Of a stretch of 64,000 bases of DNA, positions 35,126 through 47,437 are shown one piece after another. Positions within the stretch are counted from its first letter, which is position 1; each line of letters starts with the position of its first letter. The position numbers were made by a program, and so were the translations under genes. The stretch lies in NCBI GenBank assembly GCA_036873135.1, contig JAPTYO010000011.1, positions 3,890,298 through 3,954,297 on the forward strand. The letters are read 5' to 3'. This DNA is from Clarkia xantiana subsp. parviflora. Lineage: Eukaryota; Streptophyta; Magnoliopsida; Myrtales; Onagraceae. The notes beneath the pieces were generated by a model. That model was given only the letters and a program-made list of their open reading frames with translations, did no database searches and had not been told where the DNA came from.

Positions 35126-35204
35126 AAATGTAGTTAAATTTTTTTAAAAAAATATATAAAGATATAGAGATATATAATAAATATAGGGGGTCAACTTCTT
35201 AACT

Positions 35205-35490
35205 AAAATTTGGGGACATGGTTTAAGGGCACATGGGAACAGAAAGGCTGTCCAAATGTCTTGTGTTGTGGCACTTCTCAGGGTGCTTTCAGTAGGGAAC
35301 TGCTACCAAAATGTGCCCCATCCCAAGCCAACCTCACTTTGTCTCTTTGGACATACACATTACAATGTTGGGGCCTTGTTCCCCCTATTCATTGGATCCC
35401 TATTTTTTTATATATACCAATTTGTAATTTCTTCATCCCTTTTGATGTAAATTATTGTTTTGTTCAAATCTTACTTCATTGAAGACACTC
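35205..35490 (+). other. GC-richer segment of unknown nature
   Basis: Stands out from the AT-rich surroundings. On the plus strand it has an open stretch of 90 codons (35210-35482, starting MGTWFKGTWEQK) with five cysteines in the first 37 residues, then hydrophobic residues. I do not recognise it. It could be a gene fragment or a chance opening. No splice partners were found. Confidence 0.25.
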
Positions 35491-35646
35491 ATCTTTATAA
35501 GATACATATAATAGATGTTAATTAGTTCTCTTATAATTATTATAATTTATCAAAATAATAGGGTGCTATACAAACTTAATTCGCTTTTATTGACAACAAC
35601 TTATTTTACCACTTGGTCCAACTAATTTTATATGTCTATAATTAAT

Positions 35647-35929
35647 GGATTTTTTTCTCAAGTGGCCATCTAACAGTTGCCAAATATGAAAATGTTAACA
35701 AATGTCACATAATTATGTATATAACCATCATGGCACTTTGAAAGAGCGGCGAGCTGACGTGACTTGCAATGAATAAATCGTTGGATACGTGCAGCATTCC
35801 CAGACAACATGTCACATCAGCTCGCTGCTCTTTCAAAGTGTCTCGATGGTTTATATGCGTAATTTTGTTACATTTGTTAATATTTTCGTATTTGGCAATA
35901 GTCAAATGGCCACTTAGAGAAAAGAATTC
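35647..35929. mobile_element. MULE-type foldback MITE
   Basis: A 283 bp inverted-repeat element with arms of about 120 bp, sharing AAGTGGCCAT, GTTAACAAATGT and CACTTTGAAAGAGC in inverted order. It is flanked by a perfect 9 bp duplication ATAATTAAT (35638-35646 and 35930-35938). Nine-base duplications point to the Mutator superfamily. Confidence 0.8.
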
Positions 35930-35939
35930 ATAATTAATA

Positions 35940-36016
35940 CAAAATAGTCTTTAAATTTAATTCGCATTTTTTGTGTACCATGTAATGAACTTTTCCATTA
36001 GCTCCGCAGCTATGAC

Positions 36017-36055
<39 letters not shown>

Positions 36056-38127
36056 TAAGGTTTAGATAATGAATGGAAGCCGTGTTGAGAATAGACTATA
36101 CTATAGAACACATGCCAAAATTCGATTTTGCTGTCTGTAATGCAAATATTAAGTACATGAAATTTATAATATGTGTGCATGTCAAGTCAAGACACATGGT
36201 AGCTAGCTATAATTATTGGTAAAGTACACACCCAAAAGTTTATAATTTGGCAATAATAAGACATACAAATATTAGTTAATTAAGTATTAGTTCTTGGGCT
36301 CTAAGGTAGTTGCTGTCCCACATGGGATTTAATTACATTTAAGTTTTTATCTCTTTAATAATCAATTATGGACAAAGTGTGGTACTATACTATATATATT
36401 TAAATAATTATTATAATATATAATGAATTTTTTTTTTCTGTTTGTGATGTGTGATATATACGAGCGACGATCTATAGTAGGTTTACTAAGAAATAATGGT
36501 ATGATTATTAATCCAATTTATATTTTGTCTTTATGTGTGCTTAAGCTAAATATATTAAACTAGTTAGTCACCTACGTGTTGCACAACATTTTATTTGTAT
36601 CTAAATATACTTTTTTTATTCGTTAAATTTATTTTTTAAACTAATATATTAAAATAAATATCCATCTATTGATTAATTTATATATTAATATTAACTAATT
36701 TTTTTAAAAAATAAAAATAAATAATATCATATTGAATCTTAATTAAAAGTTAGCTTAGTGTAAAACCCTATATAATAATAAATTACTATAATCCTAAATT
36801 TTACTATATATATATATATGCACTCTCCTATAGGATCCGACTCTGTCAGATAGGATCCGACTGTGTCATTTACCTTTTTAAGAAAAATACCACAACTACT
36901 GATACAAGTATCAAATGAAATAATAAAATAGATCCAGCTGTGTATTGATGTACGTTTACGTATACGAAAATGATTATAAAGGGACGGGAAGAACATCAAC
37001 TTTGTACTCAACTGCTTGATTCACGATTCAATTAATATATAATTAAATTAAACTTAATTAAATTCCTTTTTAATTATACAATACGTGTCTACCTTTTTGG
37101 GATTTGCAACTTAAGATTTTTTACAGAAAAATGAACTATATAATTTATTAATTATTAATTATAGAATATATATGAGAGTATATTACATTTCATCACTTTA
37201 ATAATATTAACAATAAATTAAATATAATTTTTTTAAATATTGATAAAGTTATATTGAATTTTATAGTCTAGCTGGTTAGAGAATAAGTCATTCGAAAGCA
37301 GATGAATGTGACAATGTGTGTACATACACCGAGTATGTTAGAAATCTACGGAAGCTAATCGAATGTCAAATTTAGGTCGAAGATGAGGATTTCTGGATTG
37401 GTTTAAGGGTTTTATGTGCATAATTTTAAAATAAATATCTTAATAAATTATATAATTATATATATATGTTTTATTTTAGAAAAAATAAACCGTTAAAAAA
37501 TTAATTTTCATAAATTTTCATTTTTATGTGTGTAATAAACACTCTTTAATTTCATATTATCTTTGTTCTTTATAATTTTATTCTCATCGAATCATTATAT
37601 TTTATCAAATCTCGTACGCTGACGGAAAAACAGCTAATAATAATAAAAATTTGGTTTACAATATGATTATAAACCGAGAAAGCTAGTAATATTACCCCGA
37701 CATGCATGTTTACGGTTCTTTCTATTTAATTAATGTTAGGTCGGGGCATATATATATATATTCCTAGAATGAACTTCCATTTGCATGGGCGCTATTTAAT
37801 CTTAATATAATATAATTAAGATTAGTAGCAAAAATGATATGGAATTTTTCAGCTAAGTATTCTAGTTTGTAATGACTCTTTTGACTATACATATGGAGAT
37901 CCTAAATTCGACAACTCTCTGTCTTTTTTTGGCCAAAACAACTATCTGTCTTAGTGGTATAAAACTCTGCTAAAAATAACAAAAAGAAAATTCCAAAAAA
38001 TGCACTTTCATAAATTAATGACTCTCTATCCAAACAAATCCAAATCCAAAACTAATACATAAAATATTATATCATAATATTCTCTTCTAGTTTTTTCATT
38101 TTAATTAGAACATAAATAAACCCTAAC

Positions 38128-38158
<31 letters not shown>

Positions 38159-39600
38159 TTTAAATGCTTTGCTTATATATATATATATCCTCCCAATATT
38201 TTTCAAAAAGCCAATAATTTGTGTTTGTTCATTGGGGGTAGTTGACACACTAGGTAGTTGTTATTTATATCATGGCTGGCTTCAAAATCTAAAATGAATT
38301 GGCCATATAATAGGCCATGTGAGGATGCATAGGGCAGAAGCAAATGTTGCATATGGGCACTATAAATGCATGGAAGAATAGAGGTGTCATCATCCATCTA
38401 AGTAATAATGGAAAATGAAAGAATTGCCATTTCACCAATTATACATCAATTTAATAAGACAAAAAAATAATATTGATGATTAATGTTTTAAAACATTCAG
38501 GACAGCTAGGTAAGGCCAAAGACAATAGGAAATTATTAGTCACAAACTATGGTAGTTAATTAAATTAACTTATACTTTTGTTATAGATATATATATTTTT
38601 TTTAATGTTATATTATGAATTCTAAATGTAAAAAAAAAATGATAGATATAATTGAAAGATAACGCAAATCTTCGCGGTGTGACGAATTAGAATAATATAA
38701 TTCATGCATAAAGGTAGAAACCATTAACCAAAACCGCAACGCAAGGATCGCAAGGTGAGGATTTAAAAACAAAAAAACAAAATGCAAAAGCCGCCAACCA
38801 AAACCGCACCGCACCGATTAGAAGGTGAGAATTTAAAAACAAAATCACAAGGTGTAGAAACCGCCAACCAAAACCGCACCGTAATGATCACAATTTGAGG
38901 ATTTAAACATAAGACAAAAAAGCAGTTGGCTGACCCATAATGCACCGACTACACTTCTCACATGTATCATCAAGCTTCTTATTTTATCTTCCGGAATTTG
39001 AGCATAGTAAATACACCAAAAAAATTCTCAAGTGATTCACTGAATGCATGCATCTTCTTGCCCCAAGCCTCAAGGATGTCTTGTTTTAAACTTTCTTTGT
39101 CAGACATCTATTTTACAAGTATACGGTCGTATAAACTGTTTCGGCCCAATATGAATTTGATAACCCTTTCCCATTCAGCATTATTTTGATGTCTCCACAA
39201 TAGTTTTATTCTTTTTTTCTTTCGGAAACTCCATTTTAGATTGTCTTTATATGCCGTACATTATTATATTTAAGAGATAAGTGCTTTTTTCCTTTTGATT
39301 TGATTATAGTATCCCAGCTTTACTACTCCACCTTATATTAGATTTATCAGTACTTAATTATTAGTTTTACCCCAAAAAAAATTATCCTACATAAATGAAA
39401 CCATATTAAACTTTATTTTCACGTTATTTTACTTCGAGCTTAATAATGTAAAGTAATCATTATTTAACTAAATCTAGCTAAATTATTTAACTGATTTCAC
39501 TCTCTCATATACTCTTCATAGTATTGCTCTCATTTTTCATTACTGACTTAAATTTCGGAGTGGAATCAGGGGAAGATTCCCACCCCCTATTCAGGTTAAC
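35940..39600. other. AT-rich intergenic region
   Basis: No gene seen. It has AT microsatellites near 36020-36051 and 38130-38158 and a 71 bp minisatellite (38712-38912). A Helitron-like 3' end near 36560 was considered and not accepted. Confidence 0.6.
38712..38912. repeat. Three-copy minisatellite, about 71 bp period
   Basis: Each unit carries AACCAAAACCGCA followed by AAGGTGAG or similar and ATTTAAA; anchors near 38726, 38797 and 38868. Copies differ by several substitutions. Confidence 0.75.
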
Positions 39601-39623
39601 GCCCTAAAAGACTTCAAAGGAAA

Positions 39624-41739
39624 ACAAGTACCCTGTGAGGTCGAGATAGACACCTAAGTGAGCTAGTTAAAGGCGACACCTCGAAGTCCATTTCCAAAAG
39701 TTAAGGGTCACGTCAACTTGATCCCAAAAGGTGCAATGTTATTATCAAAGGCCAACTAATTGCTTCAGTTTCAAAAGATCTGATTCATGGTTTGATTTAC
39801 AATACCACTGCAATGACAGTTTGGGAGGATTTAAAAGAACGTTTCAATAAAGTTGATGGAAATAGATATTTCTAGTTGACTGGAGAGTTATATCATGCTA
39901 AGCAATGATGGTACTATATATAGCTTTGTATTCTGCTGGTGGTAATAATCAATTCAAAGGGAGGAAGAAATTTGTATGCACTTATTGTGGAAAAAATGGT
40001 CATACATAGGAGAAATGTTGGAAGAAAAATGGTGTAACAGACCTTATAAAACAAGGTGGGCAGTAGCAAATCAAGCTGAGTTCCCTAAGGGACCACAACA
40101 AGTGTCTATTCAGAGCAATCAGAGCAGTGACTCTTCTTTTATTGGTGCTCCTCCATCTATTGCTGCTTCTCGTTCATCTGCAATGATGAATGTTGCTCCT
40201 ATGAATATGAATGCTGCTCCTTCATTGCCTATGCTTACTCATGAGCAAGTTAAAATGGTTGTTCAGAGTTATAATCAGTAACCAGCAGAGAGCTCATGAA
40301 ACTCTTGAGTGAAAGTGAATATGGCAGGTATGATCTTTGCTGGATCTGTAAGTGAAAATATACATATACTTAGATAATAGATAGTGGAGTAACCCACCAC
40401 ATGACATTCTAAAAGATTGGTTAAGAAATCTTAAAGATATAAGTTCTTAGAAGAGATTGGTTTTAGCATGGCGTACTTCTCCTGTTCGAACCGGGTTTGA
40501 AACCAAACCCCTCCTCAGGAGGATAGATGGGGCGATTCAGGTGAGATCCAATGTAGATCCAACTTTCTATTCACTCGTGGGATCCGGGCGGTCCGGGGGG
40601 GACCACCAGGCTCCTCTCTTCTCGAGAATCCATACATCCCTTATCAGTGTATGGACAGCTATCTCTCGAGCACAGGTTTAGGTTCGGCCTCAATGGGAAA
40701 ATGAAATGGAGCACCTAACAACGTATCTTCACATACCAAGAACTAAGAGATCGCCCCTTTTATTCTGGGGTGACGGAGGGATCGTACCATTCGAGCCTTT
40801 TTTCATGCTTTTCCCGGAGGTCTGGAGAAAGCTGCAATCAATAGGATTTTCCTAATCCTCCCTTCCCGAAAGGAAGCACGTGAAATTCTTTTTCCTTTCC
40901 GCAGGGACCAGGAAATTGGATCTTGGCAAGCTTCTCATGTTACTCGTGTTGTCTTGTACTTTGTCAAGAAGCCTTTGTGCTTAGCTCAGTTCTCTACACA
41001 CCTCATATATGTGCCGACCATGGTGGCTGAATTACATCGGATTTACGGTCTATAAACTAGTCGTTGGAGTGTAAAACCCCCCAATAAAATATGTCGAATG
41101 TGGGCCTTGCTTCGTCACACAGGCACAATCGTCTTGATGGAGGGGGAACCTCTACCAAGTCAAGACCGGCTAAGAACCACAGTGTTTCGAAAGAGAAACT
41201 TGTTTAAGTAAAAACGATCATTTGGTTTCGGAGTAACAAAACATGATCAATGTTTTGCGTATCGGCGTGATGTACTCTGTTCATCGGAAACCACATTCTG
41301 GGCCAGATGTAAATCTGCAATATCATATGACATTTCCAACTCCTGACAAAATGTAAGTTCAGGTTATGCTATCGACGCGCACTTCATACTGCTCGTGCCA
41401 TGTTCGACCACGGGGTCAGGTTCAGTTATGCTAGATGGAATCTTCTGAGGTTCTGATGGGCGCAAACTTCTTCACCTTGAGCGTGTGACTGATCCCGGGT
41501 GCTTTCTGAAGGAGCACCCGGAGTATTACAGTGCCCGAACAAAAAGGCCCAGTGACCACGTACTGGAAACCGGTTGAGTTTAACCGAGGATATAAGCAAT
41601 GGGGATGGTCATGTACACATGTAATTCTCCGAATCTTATATTCATTAGGTGGCCACCAACCGGATATTAGTTGAAGATTGTGAATACTTGTACGAATGCC
41701 TTGGAGAAGTGTTCCTATGTGGAAACTAGGCAATTGGCT
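39624..41739 (+). repeat. Tandem duplication, unit A, of a degenerate copia region
   Basis: Matches 41740-43932 at very high identity, starting ACAAGTACCCTGTGAGGTC and ending GGCAATTGG. Relative to unit B it has a 459 bp plastid insert (40464-40922) and lacks 529 bp, including RNase H. It contains copia gag sequence with stops (VWEDLKERFNKVDGNRYF then a stop) and a zinc knuckle CTYCGKNGHT with a stop before EKC, so it is dead. Confidence 0.88.
40464..40922 (+). other. ycf68: Plastid DNA insertion (NUPT): ycf68 region of the trnI-GAU intron
   Basis: Absent from unit B. The open frame beginning near 40466 reads RRIDGAIQVRS and FYSLVGSGRSGG, which I recognise as ycf68. In plastid genomes ycf68 lies in the trnI-GAU intron of the inverted repeat. 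The following bases (CTGGGGTGACGGAGGGATCG, then CCGCAGGGACCAGG) also match that plastid intron by recollection. The frame has differences from the plastid form and would not be expressed usefully. Mitochondrial DNA of plastid origin is a less likely source. Confidence 0.85.
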
Positions 41740-42689
41740 ACAAGTACCCTGTGAGGTCGAGATAGACACCTAAGTGAGCTAGTTAAAGGCGACACCTCGA
41801 AGTCCATTTCCAAAAGTTAAGGGTCACGTCAACTTGATCCCAAAAGGTGCAATGTTATTATCATAGGCCAACTAATTGCTTCAGTTTCAAAAGATCTGAT
41901 TCATGGTTTGATTTACAATACCACTGCAATGACAGTTTGGGAGGATTTAAAAGAACGTTTCAATAAAGTTGATGGAAATAGATATTTCTAGTTGACTGGA
42001 GATTTATATCATGCTAAGCAATGATGGTACTATAGCTTTGTATTCTGCTGGTGGTAATAATTAGTTCAAAGGGAGGAAGAAATTTGTATGCACTTATTGT
42101 GGAAAAAATGGTCATACATAGGAGAAATGTTAGAAGAAAAATGGTGTACCAGACCTTATAAAACAAGGTGGGCAGTAGCAAATCAAGCTGAGTTCCCTAA
42201 TGGACCACAACAAGTGTCTATTCAGAGCAATCAGAGCAGTGATGACTCTTCTTTTATTGGTGCTCCTCCATCTATTGCTGCTTCTCGTTCATCTGCAATG
42301 ATGAATGTTGCTCCTATGAATATGAATGCTGCTCCTTCATTGCCTATGCTTACTCATGAGCAAGTTAAAATGGTTGTTCAGAGTTATAATCAGCAACCAG
42401 CAGAGAGCTCATGAAACTCTTGAGTGAAAGTGAATATGGCAGGTATGATCTTTGCTGGATCTGTAAGTGAAAATATACATATACTTAGATAATAGATAGT
42501 GGAGTAACCCACCACATGACATTCTAAAAGATTGGTTAAGAAATCTTAAAGAGATAAGTTCTTAGAAGAGATTGGTTTACTTACCAAATTGGCAAGCTTC
42601 TCCTGTTACTCATGTTGTCTTGTACTTTGTCAAGAAGCCTTTGTGCTTAGCTCAGTTCTCTACACACCTCATATATGTGACGACCATGG

Positions 42690-43133
42690 TGGCGATCCGG
42701 ATGATCGTAAGTCAATCTCAAGAGGAGTATTTCTCCTTGTTAATGCCGTCATTTCATGGATAAGCAAGAAGCAATTATGTGTCGCGATGTCTACGAAGAA
42801 ATCCAAATTCGTGGCCCTCTCTAAGAATGCACGGGAGGCTGTCTGGCTAAAGAGACTCTTGACTTCTTTGCTTGACGTCGAGGACGGGAGTAAACCTGTG
42901 AGGATTTACTCTGACAGTCAAGCAGCTATAACAACAGTTAAGAACCCAAAGTACCATAGTAGGACGAAACACATTGACGTAAAAATAATTATGCGAAAAT
43001 TATGATAGAAGACAAATTAATCACATTAGAATACTTGTCCTATGAGAGTATGGTGGCGGACCCATTGACCAAACATTTACGCAGGGAAGATTTCGAAAAG
43101 CATGTCAAAGCGTTTGGACTGCGTAGGGTTTAA
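42690..43133 (+). pseudogene. Ty1/copia RNase H fragment
   Basis: The order of blocks (ISW.SKKQ, VA.ST, DSQAAI, KHID, VADPLTK) is that of copia RNase H. A stop after 43002 splits the C-terminal part. Reverse transcriptase is not present upstream, so this is a fragment. Confidence 0.8.
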
Positions 43134-43221
43134 GAGGCTTGTATTGTGTCAATAACATTTTTGAGCTTTTTAAATAAAAGGATTGCAATTTGAGTTTATG
43201 ATTTTTATGACGTCATGGTGG

Positions 43222-43932
43222 CTGAATTACATCGGATTTACGGTCTATAAACTAGTCGTTGGAGTGTAAAACCCCCAAATAAAATACGTCGAATGTGGGC
43301 CTTGCTTCGTCACACAAGCACAATCGTCTTGATGGAGGGGGAACCTCTACCAAGTCAAGACCGGCTAAGAACCACAGTGTTTCGAAAGAGAAACTTGTTT
43401 AAGTAAAAACGATCATTTGGTTTCGGAGTAACAAAACATGATCAATGTTTTGCGTATCGGCGTGATGTACTCTGTTCATCGGAAGCCACATTTTGGGCCA
43501 GATGTAAATCTGCAATATCATATGACATTTCCAACTCCTGACAATATGTAAGTTCAGGTTATGCTATCGACGCGCACTTCATACTGCTCGTGCCATGTTC
43601 GACCACAGGGTCAGGTTCAGTTGTGCTAGATGGAATCTTCTGAGGTTCTGATGGGCGCAAACTTCTTCACCTTGAGCGTGTGACTGATCCCGGGTGCTTT
43701 CTGAAGGAGCACCCGGAGTATTACAGTGCTCGAACAAAAAGGCCCAGTGACCACGTACTGGAAACCAGTTGAGTTTAACCGAGGATATAAGCAATGGGGA
43801 TGGTCATGTACACATGTAATTCTCCGAATCTTATATTCACTAGGTGGCCACCAACCGGATATTAGTTGAAGGTTGTGAATACTTGTACGGATGCCTTGGA
43901 GAAGTGTTCCTATGTGGAAACTAGGCAATTGG
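43222..43932. repeat. Non-coding tail shared by both duplication units
   Basis: About 710 bp, also at 41027-41737, following the copia RNase H end. Its position suggests copia 3' untranslated or LTR sequence. A minus-strand open frame runs through it (from 44003 to 43626) but has no recognisable domain. Confidence 0.45.
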
Positions 43933-43989
43933 AGAATAACAGTTGACCAGTGATACAACGCGGCACAGAGAAGTAACAAGCTGATAACA

Positions 43990-44756
43990 TGTTGGGAATC
44001 CACGTTCCGCGGACGCTACAACACTTTTAACCGATGAGTAGCACGATGTCATTTATTTTTGTCGGTCGCACAACAAACCTCGTATGAACAATTCGGAAGC
44101 TAGGCTGGATCGAAGATTAAATGTTGATGTGTTGGTCGACAACATATAACAGGCAGTCTCCTATTCCGGCGAGTGGGATCTATTGGCATTTGGTGAATGG
44201 GCCGCCGTAATAGGAGCCATTTAATATAATCCCAACACCTAAGTAATTGGGTAATGTAACATTAGGAACTTTGGTCCTTGCCTAAAATCTCAATTGGCAT
44301 GAGAGGCCCAAAATTGGGCCTCCCCTTTAACACATAGGCCGACCGAAATATGTTGTAGGGTTAAGGTGGGTTTTGCCCACCTCCTCTATAAATAGAGTGT
44401 GTCAAGGATTTCTTTAGGGTTAATCAATTTCTTCCTTTTAGTTGAAACTAAAGAAATCAATTTCCCTTACACCACAAACATTCGGCAGAACCACCTATTG
44501 AAGGAGGTGCCAAATTGCTTCGAGCAATCAACCTGGAGATCCATCATGCCGAAGAATTGAAAGAGGATTTGTCGTGAAGACCATTTCGTGTATTTGATTC
44601 ATTAACAAGAATCCTTACAGGTGGACTGCGAACTCCCCTCAAGATCTTGGGTCTACGGAAAGCAAGAACTGGCATGTGTCCCTATTCCGCTGCGTAATTA
44701 ATTTACCTGGAAAATTCACGTGTTTTGTTCCGTAGTAAATATCATCTATTTCCAAC
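43990..44756 (+). repeat. LTR-like region
   Basis: Starts TGTTGGGAATCC and ends CTATTTCCAACA, with a TATA box CTATAAATAGAG near 44392 and a plausible leader. It precedes the copia pol pseudogene. A shorter reading, 43990 to CCCAACA at 44232, also has matching ends. No target duplication was found, so the limits are tentative. Confidence 0.4.
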
Positions 44757-47437
44757 ATGGCACAAGCATCTGGGTAATTTATTATCATCTCAATTGAAGT
44801 TGTTTCAATTTGGATATAAATGACATTTTAAGAAGCCTTGTTTCGTTTGTCCAATGGTTAAATAGACTAGATTACCATTTCCTTTTAGTACTTCTTGTTT
44901 TAGAAAGATATTTTATTTGGTTCATCTTGATGTCTGGGTCCCTTATCGTGTTGCTACAATAAATGGATTTAAGTACTTTCTTACTCTTGTTGTTGACTAC
45001 AGCAGGTCCACTTGGGTTTTTCTTCTTCATGGGGAAAGATGAAGTGTTTTTGCATATTAAGAAGTTCATTACTTGGGTTCATACTCAGTTTTGATGTATT
45101 ATAAAATGCTTCCGCAATGATAATGGATCAGAATTTTGCAATAATTTGAGAAAATAATTGTTTAGTAGTTTGGGTATTGATCATCAGACAAGTTGTGTGT
45201 ATACACCACAACAAAATGGGATAGAAGAGAGGAAACATAGGCACTTACTGGAGGTGGCAAGAGCACTAAAGATACAAGCTTATATTCCTGATCGTTTTTG
45301 GGGATATTGTGTGTTGACTGCTTGTTACTTAGTCAATTACACGTTTTCATCCGTGTGTGATGGAAGAAATACTTTTCATATGCTAACTGGAAAGTGTCAT
45401 TCATTTGATCACTTAAGGTTCTTTCGATGCCTAGTGTTTGATGTTGATTTTCATAATGAAGATAAACTCAAACCACACTTCATTCCTGCAGTATTATTTG
45501 GATACTCTCGGTTTCAGAAATGATATCGACTTATGAGCATTGAATCACGAGTCGTCTTTATAAGTAGAGATGTCATACTCTTTGAGGATGTGTTTCCTTA
45601 TAACACATCACTAAGAATTCCTGGAATCAAATCACAGACAGATCACACTACTGTGAGTTTTGATTTCTTTGATGCTAATCCTACTTCAAATGTTTTACCT
45701 GTTGCACCTCCTACAGAAATGCTTGCATTATCTCCACTAAGTAATGAGACGCCTCAGGGAGAACCAGAGATTTTGATCCATGTAGAGCTAGAGTCACAAG
45801 AATCCACTGATATAGTTCCTACTCCACCTCGAGTATCTATGAGACATATGAAGAAACCAGGTTGGCAAAGGTAATATATAATGACCTGTGATGGTTTGAC
45901 ATATAACAATTTGTTAGAGTCTTATAGATGTTTCTTAGGGAGCCTTTGAAAAGATCAGGAAGCCTGCAACATTTACAGAAGTAGTATCTGATCCAAACTG
46001 GATTACTGCTATGAGAGATGAGATCTCAGCACTTCAAGAAAACAAGACTTGAGATATTATTGATTGTAAGAGTCCTATTGGATACAAATGGGTGTGCAAA
46101 GTGAAATATCACTCATATGGGACTTTGGAGCGTTACAGGGCACGCTTGGTAGCAAATGGTACACATAAAGAGAAGGAATTGATTTCAAAGAGACATTTTC
46201 TCTAGTGGTGAAAGTTGTAACTGTGAGAATGTTTCTTAGCATAGCTACAGCTTAGAAGTGGTATTTACATCAAATAGATGTCAGTAACGCTTTCTTACAA
46301 GGAGAACTAAGTGAGGAGGTGTACATGAACATACCACCTGGTTTCCAAGATGAGAAGTCTGATCACAGAAGATAGAAAGTCTGCAAATTGCTAAAGTCTT
46401 TATATGAATTGAAGCAAGCATCGCGACAATGGAATATCAAACTCACATATTCTTTGATCTTACATGGGTTTGAACAGAGCAAGTATGATTACTCACTTTT
46501 CAGTAAGTTTGAGAAGGGAAATCAGATTCGCATCTTGGTATATGTAGATGATTTGTTAATCACTGGGTCAAATGATAAGATGATCAGTAATTTGAAGAGT
46601 GTTTTGCAGCAACACTTCAAAGTTAAAGACTTGGGGAGACTGTGTTACTTTCTTGGGCTTGAAATAGCTCAATCAGAGAAATTAATAAAGCTCAATCAAA
46701 TAAAGTATGCACTAGAGTTTGTTGCAGATTCAAGCTTGTTACAAGGTAAAACAGCAACCACTCCAATGGAGCAAAACTTGAAACTCACAACACGTTGAAT
46801 TTGACAAAAAAAAAAAAAATCAATCTAAATACTGATGATAAGCCTTTTGAAGATGTTGAGCAATATCGAAGAGTCGTTGGACTTCACCATGATCAGGTCA
46901 GACATCTCTTATGCAGTACAACATCTCAGTCAAATTGTTCAAAAACCTAAACAATCTCAATATCAAGCATTATTGAGAGTGATATGATACATTAAGTAAA
47001 ATCCTGGTCAAGGCTTGTTGTTTCCTTCAGATCACAATCTGAACACTATGATTGCTTATTGTGATAGTGAAGGGATCTTGTTTCTTAACCAGAATATCAG
47101 CCATTGGATACTGTATTATGATTGGGAATGCATTAGTTTCTTGGAAGTCAAAGAAGCAAAACACTATCTCTTTCAAGTGCTGAAACATAATATAGAAGCA
47201 TGAGGAAAACAACAACTGAGGTCATTTGGGGGAGAGGTTTAATGAGTGAGTTGGGATTTCCATTAAGCACGGCTACTCTTCTTGTTTGCGACAAAAAAGT
47301 TGATATTCAAATAGCTGCAAACCCCATGTTTCATGAGTGTACCAAGCACATAGACATTTATTATCACTTAGTGAGGAAACTCATTGTGGATGGGATGATA
47401 GTCACTGAGCATATATCCTCTAAGAATCAATTGGTTG

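Larger units (their letters stand above)
32805..35200. other. AT-rich intergenic region
   Basis: No gene seen. It contains a decayed TRIM copy (33549-33790) and a 112 bp tandem duplication (34929-35125). The rest is AT-rich with stops in every frame. Confidence 0.6.
41740..43932 (+). repeat. Tandem duplication, unit B, with RNase H
   Basis: Retains the uninterrupted gag text at the plastid insertion site (TTGGTTTACTTACCAAATTGG, 42573-42593). From 42690 to 43133 it holds a copia RNase H: frame 42589-43005 with ISWISKKQ, AMSTKKSKFVAL, YSDSQAAI and RTKHIDVK, then after a break EYLSYESMVADPLTKHL. This C-terminal pol segment is missing from unit A. Confidence 0.87.

Noticed and set aside
36555..36600. 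Possible minus-strand Helitron 3' end (CTAGTTAGTCACCTACGTGTTGCAC)
   Set aside because: It resembles the Helitron 1 terminus, but no 5' TC end, clear hairpin or empty site could be paired with it.
40457..40681. Open frame of 74 codons as a nuclear gene
   Set aside because: It is the ycf68 frame inside an inserted plastid segment, with differences from the plastid form.
43626..44003. Minus-strand 125-codon frame in the copia-derived repeat
   Set aside because: It runs through non-coding tail sequence, is only partly kept in the duplicate copy and has no recognisable domain.
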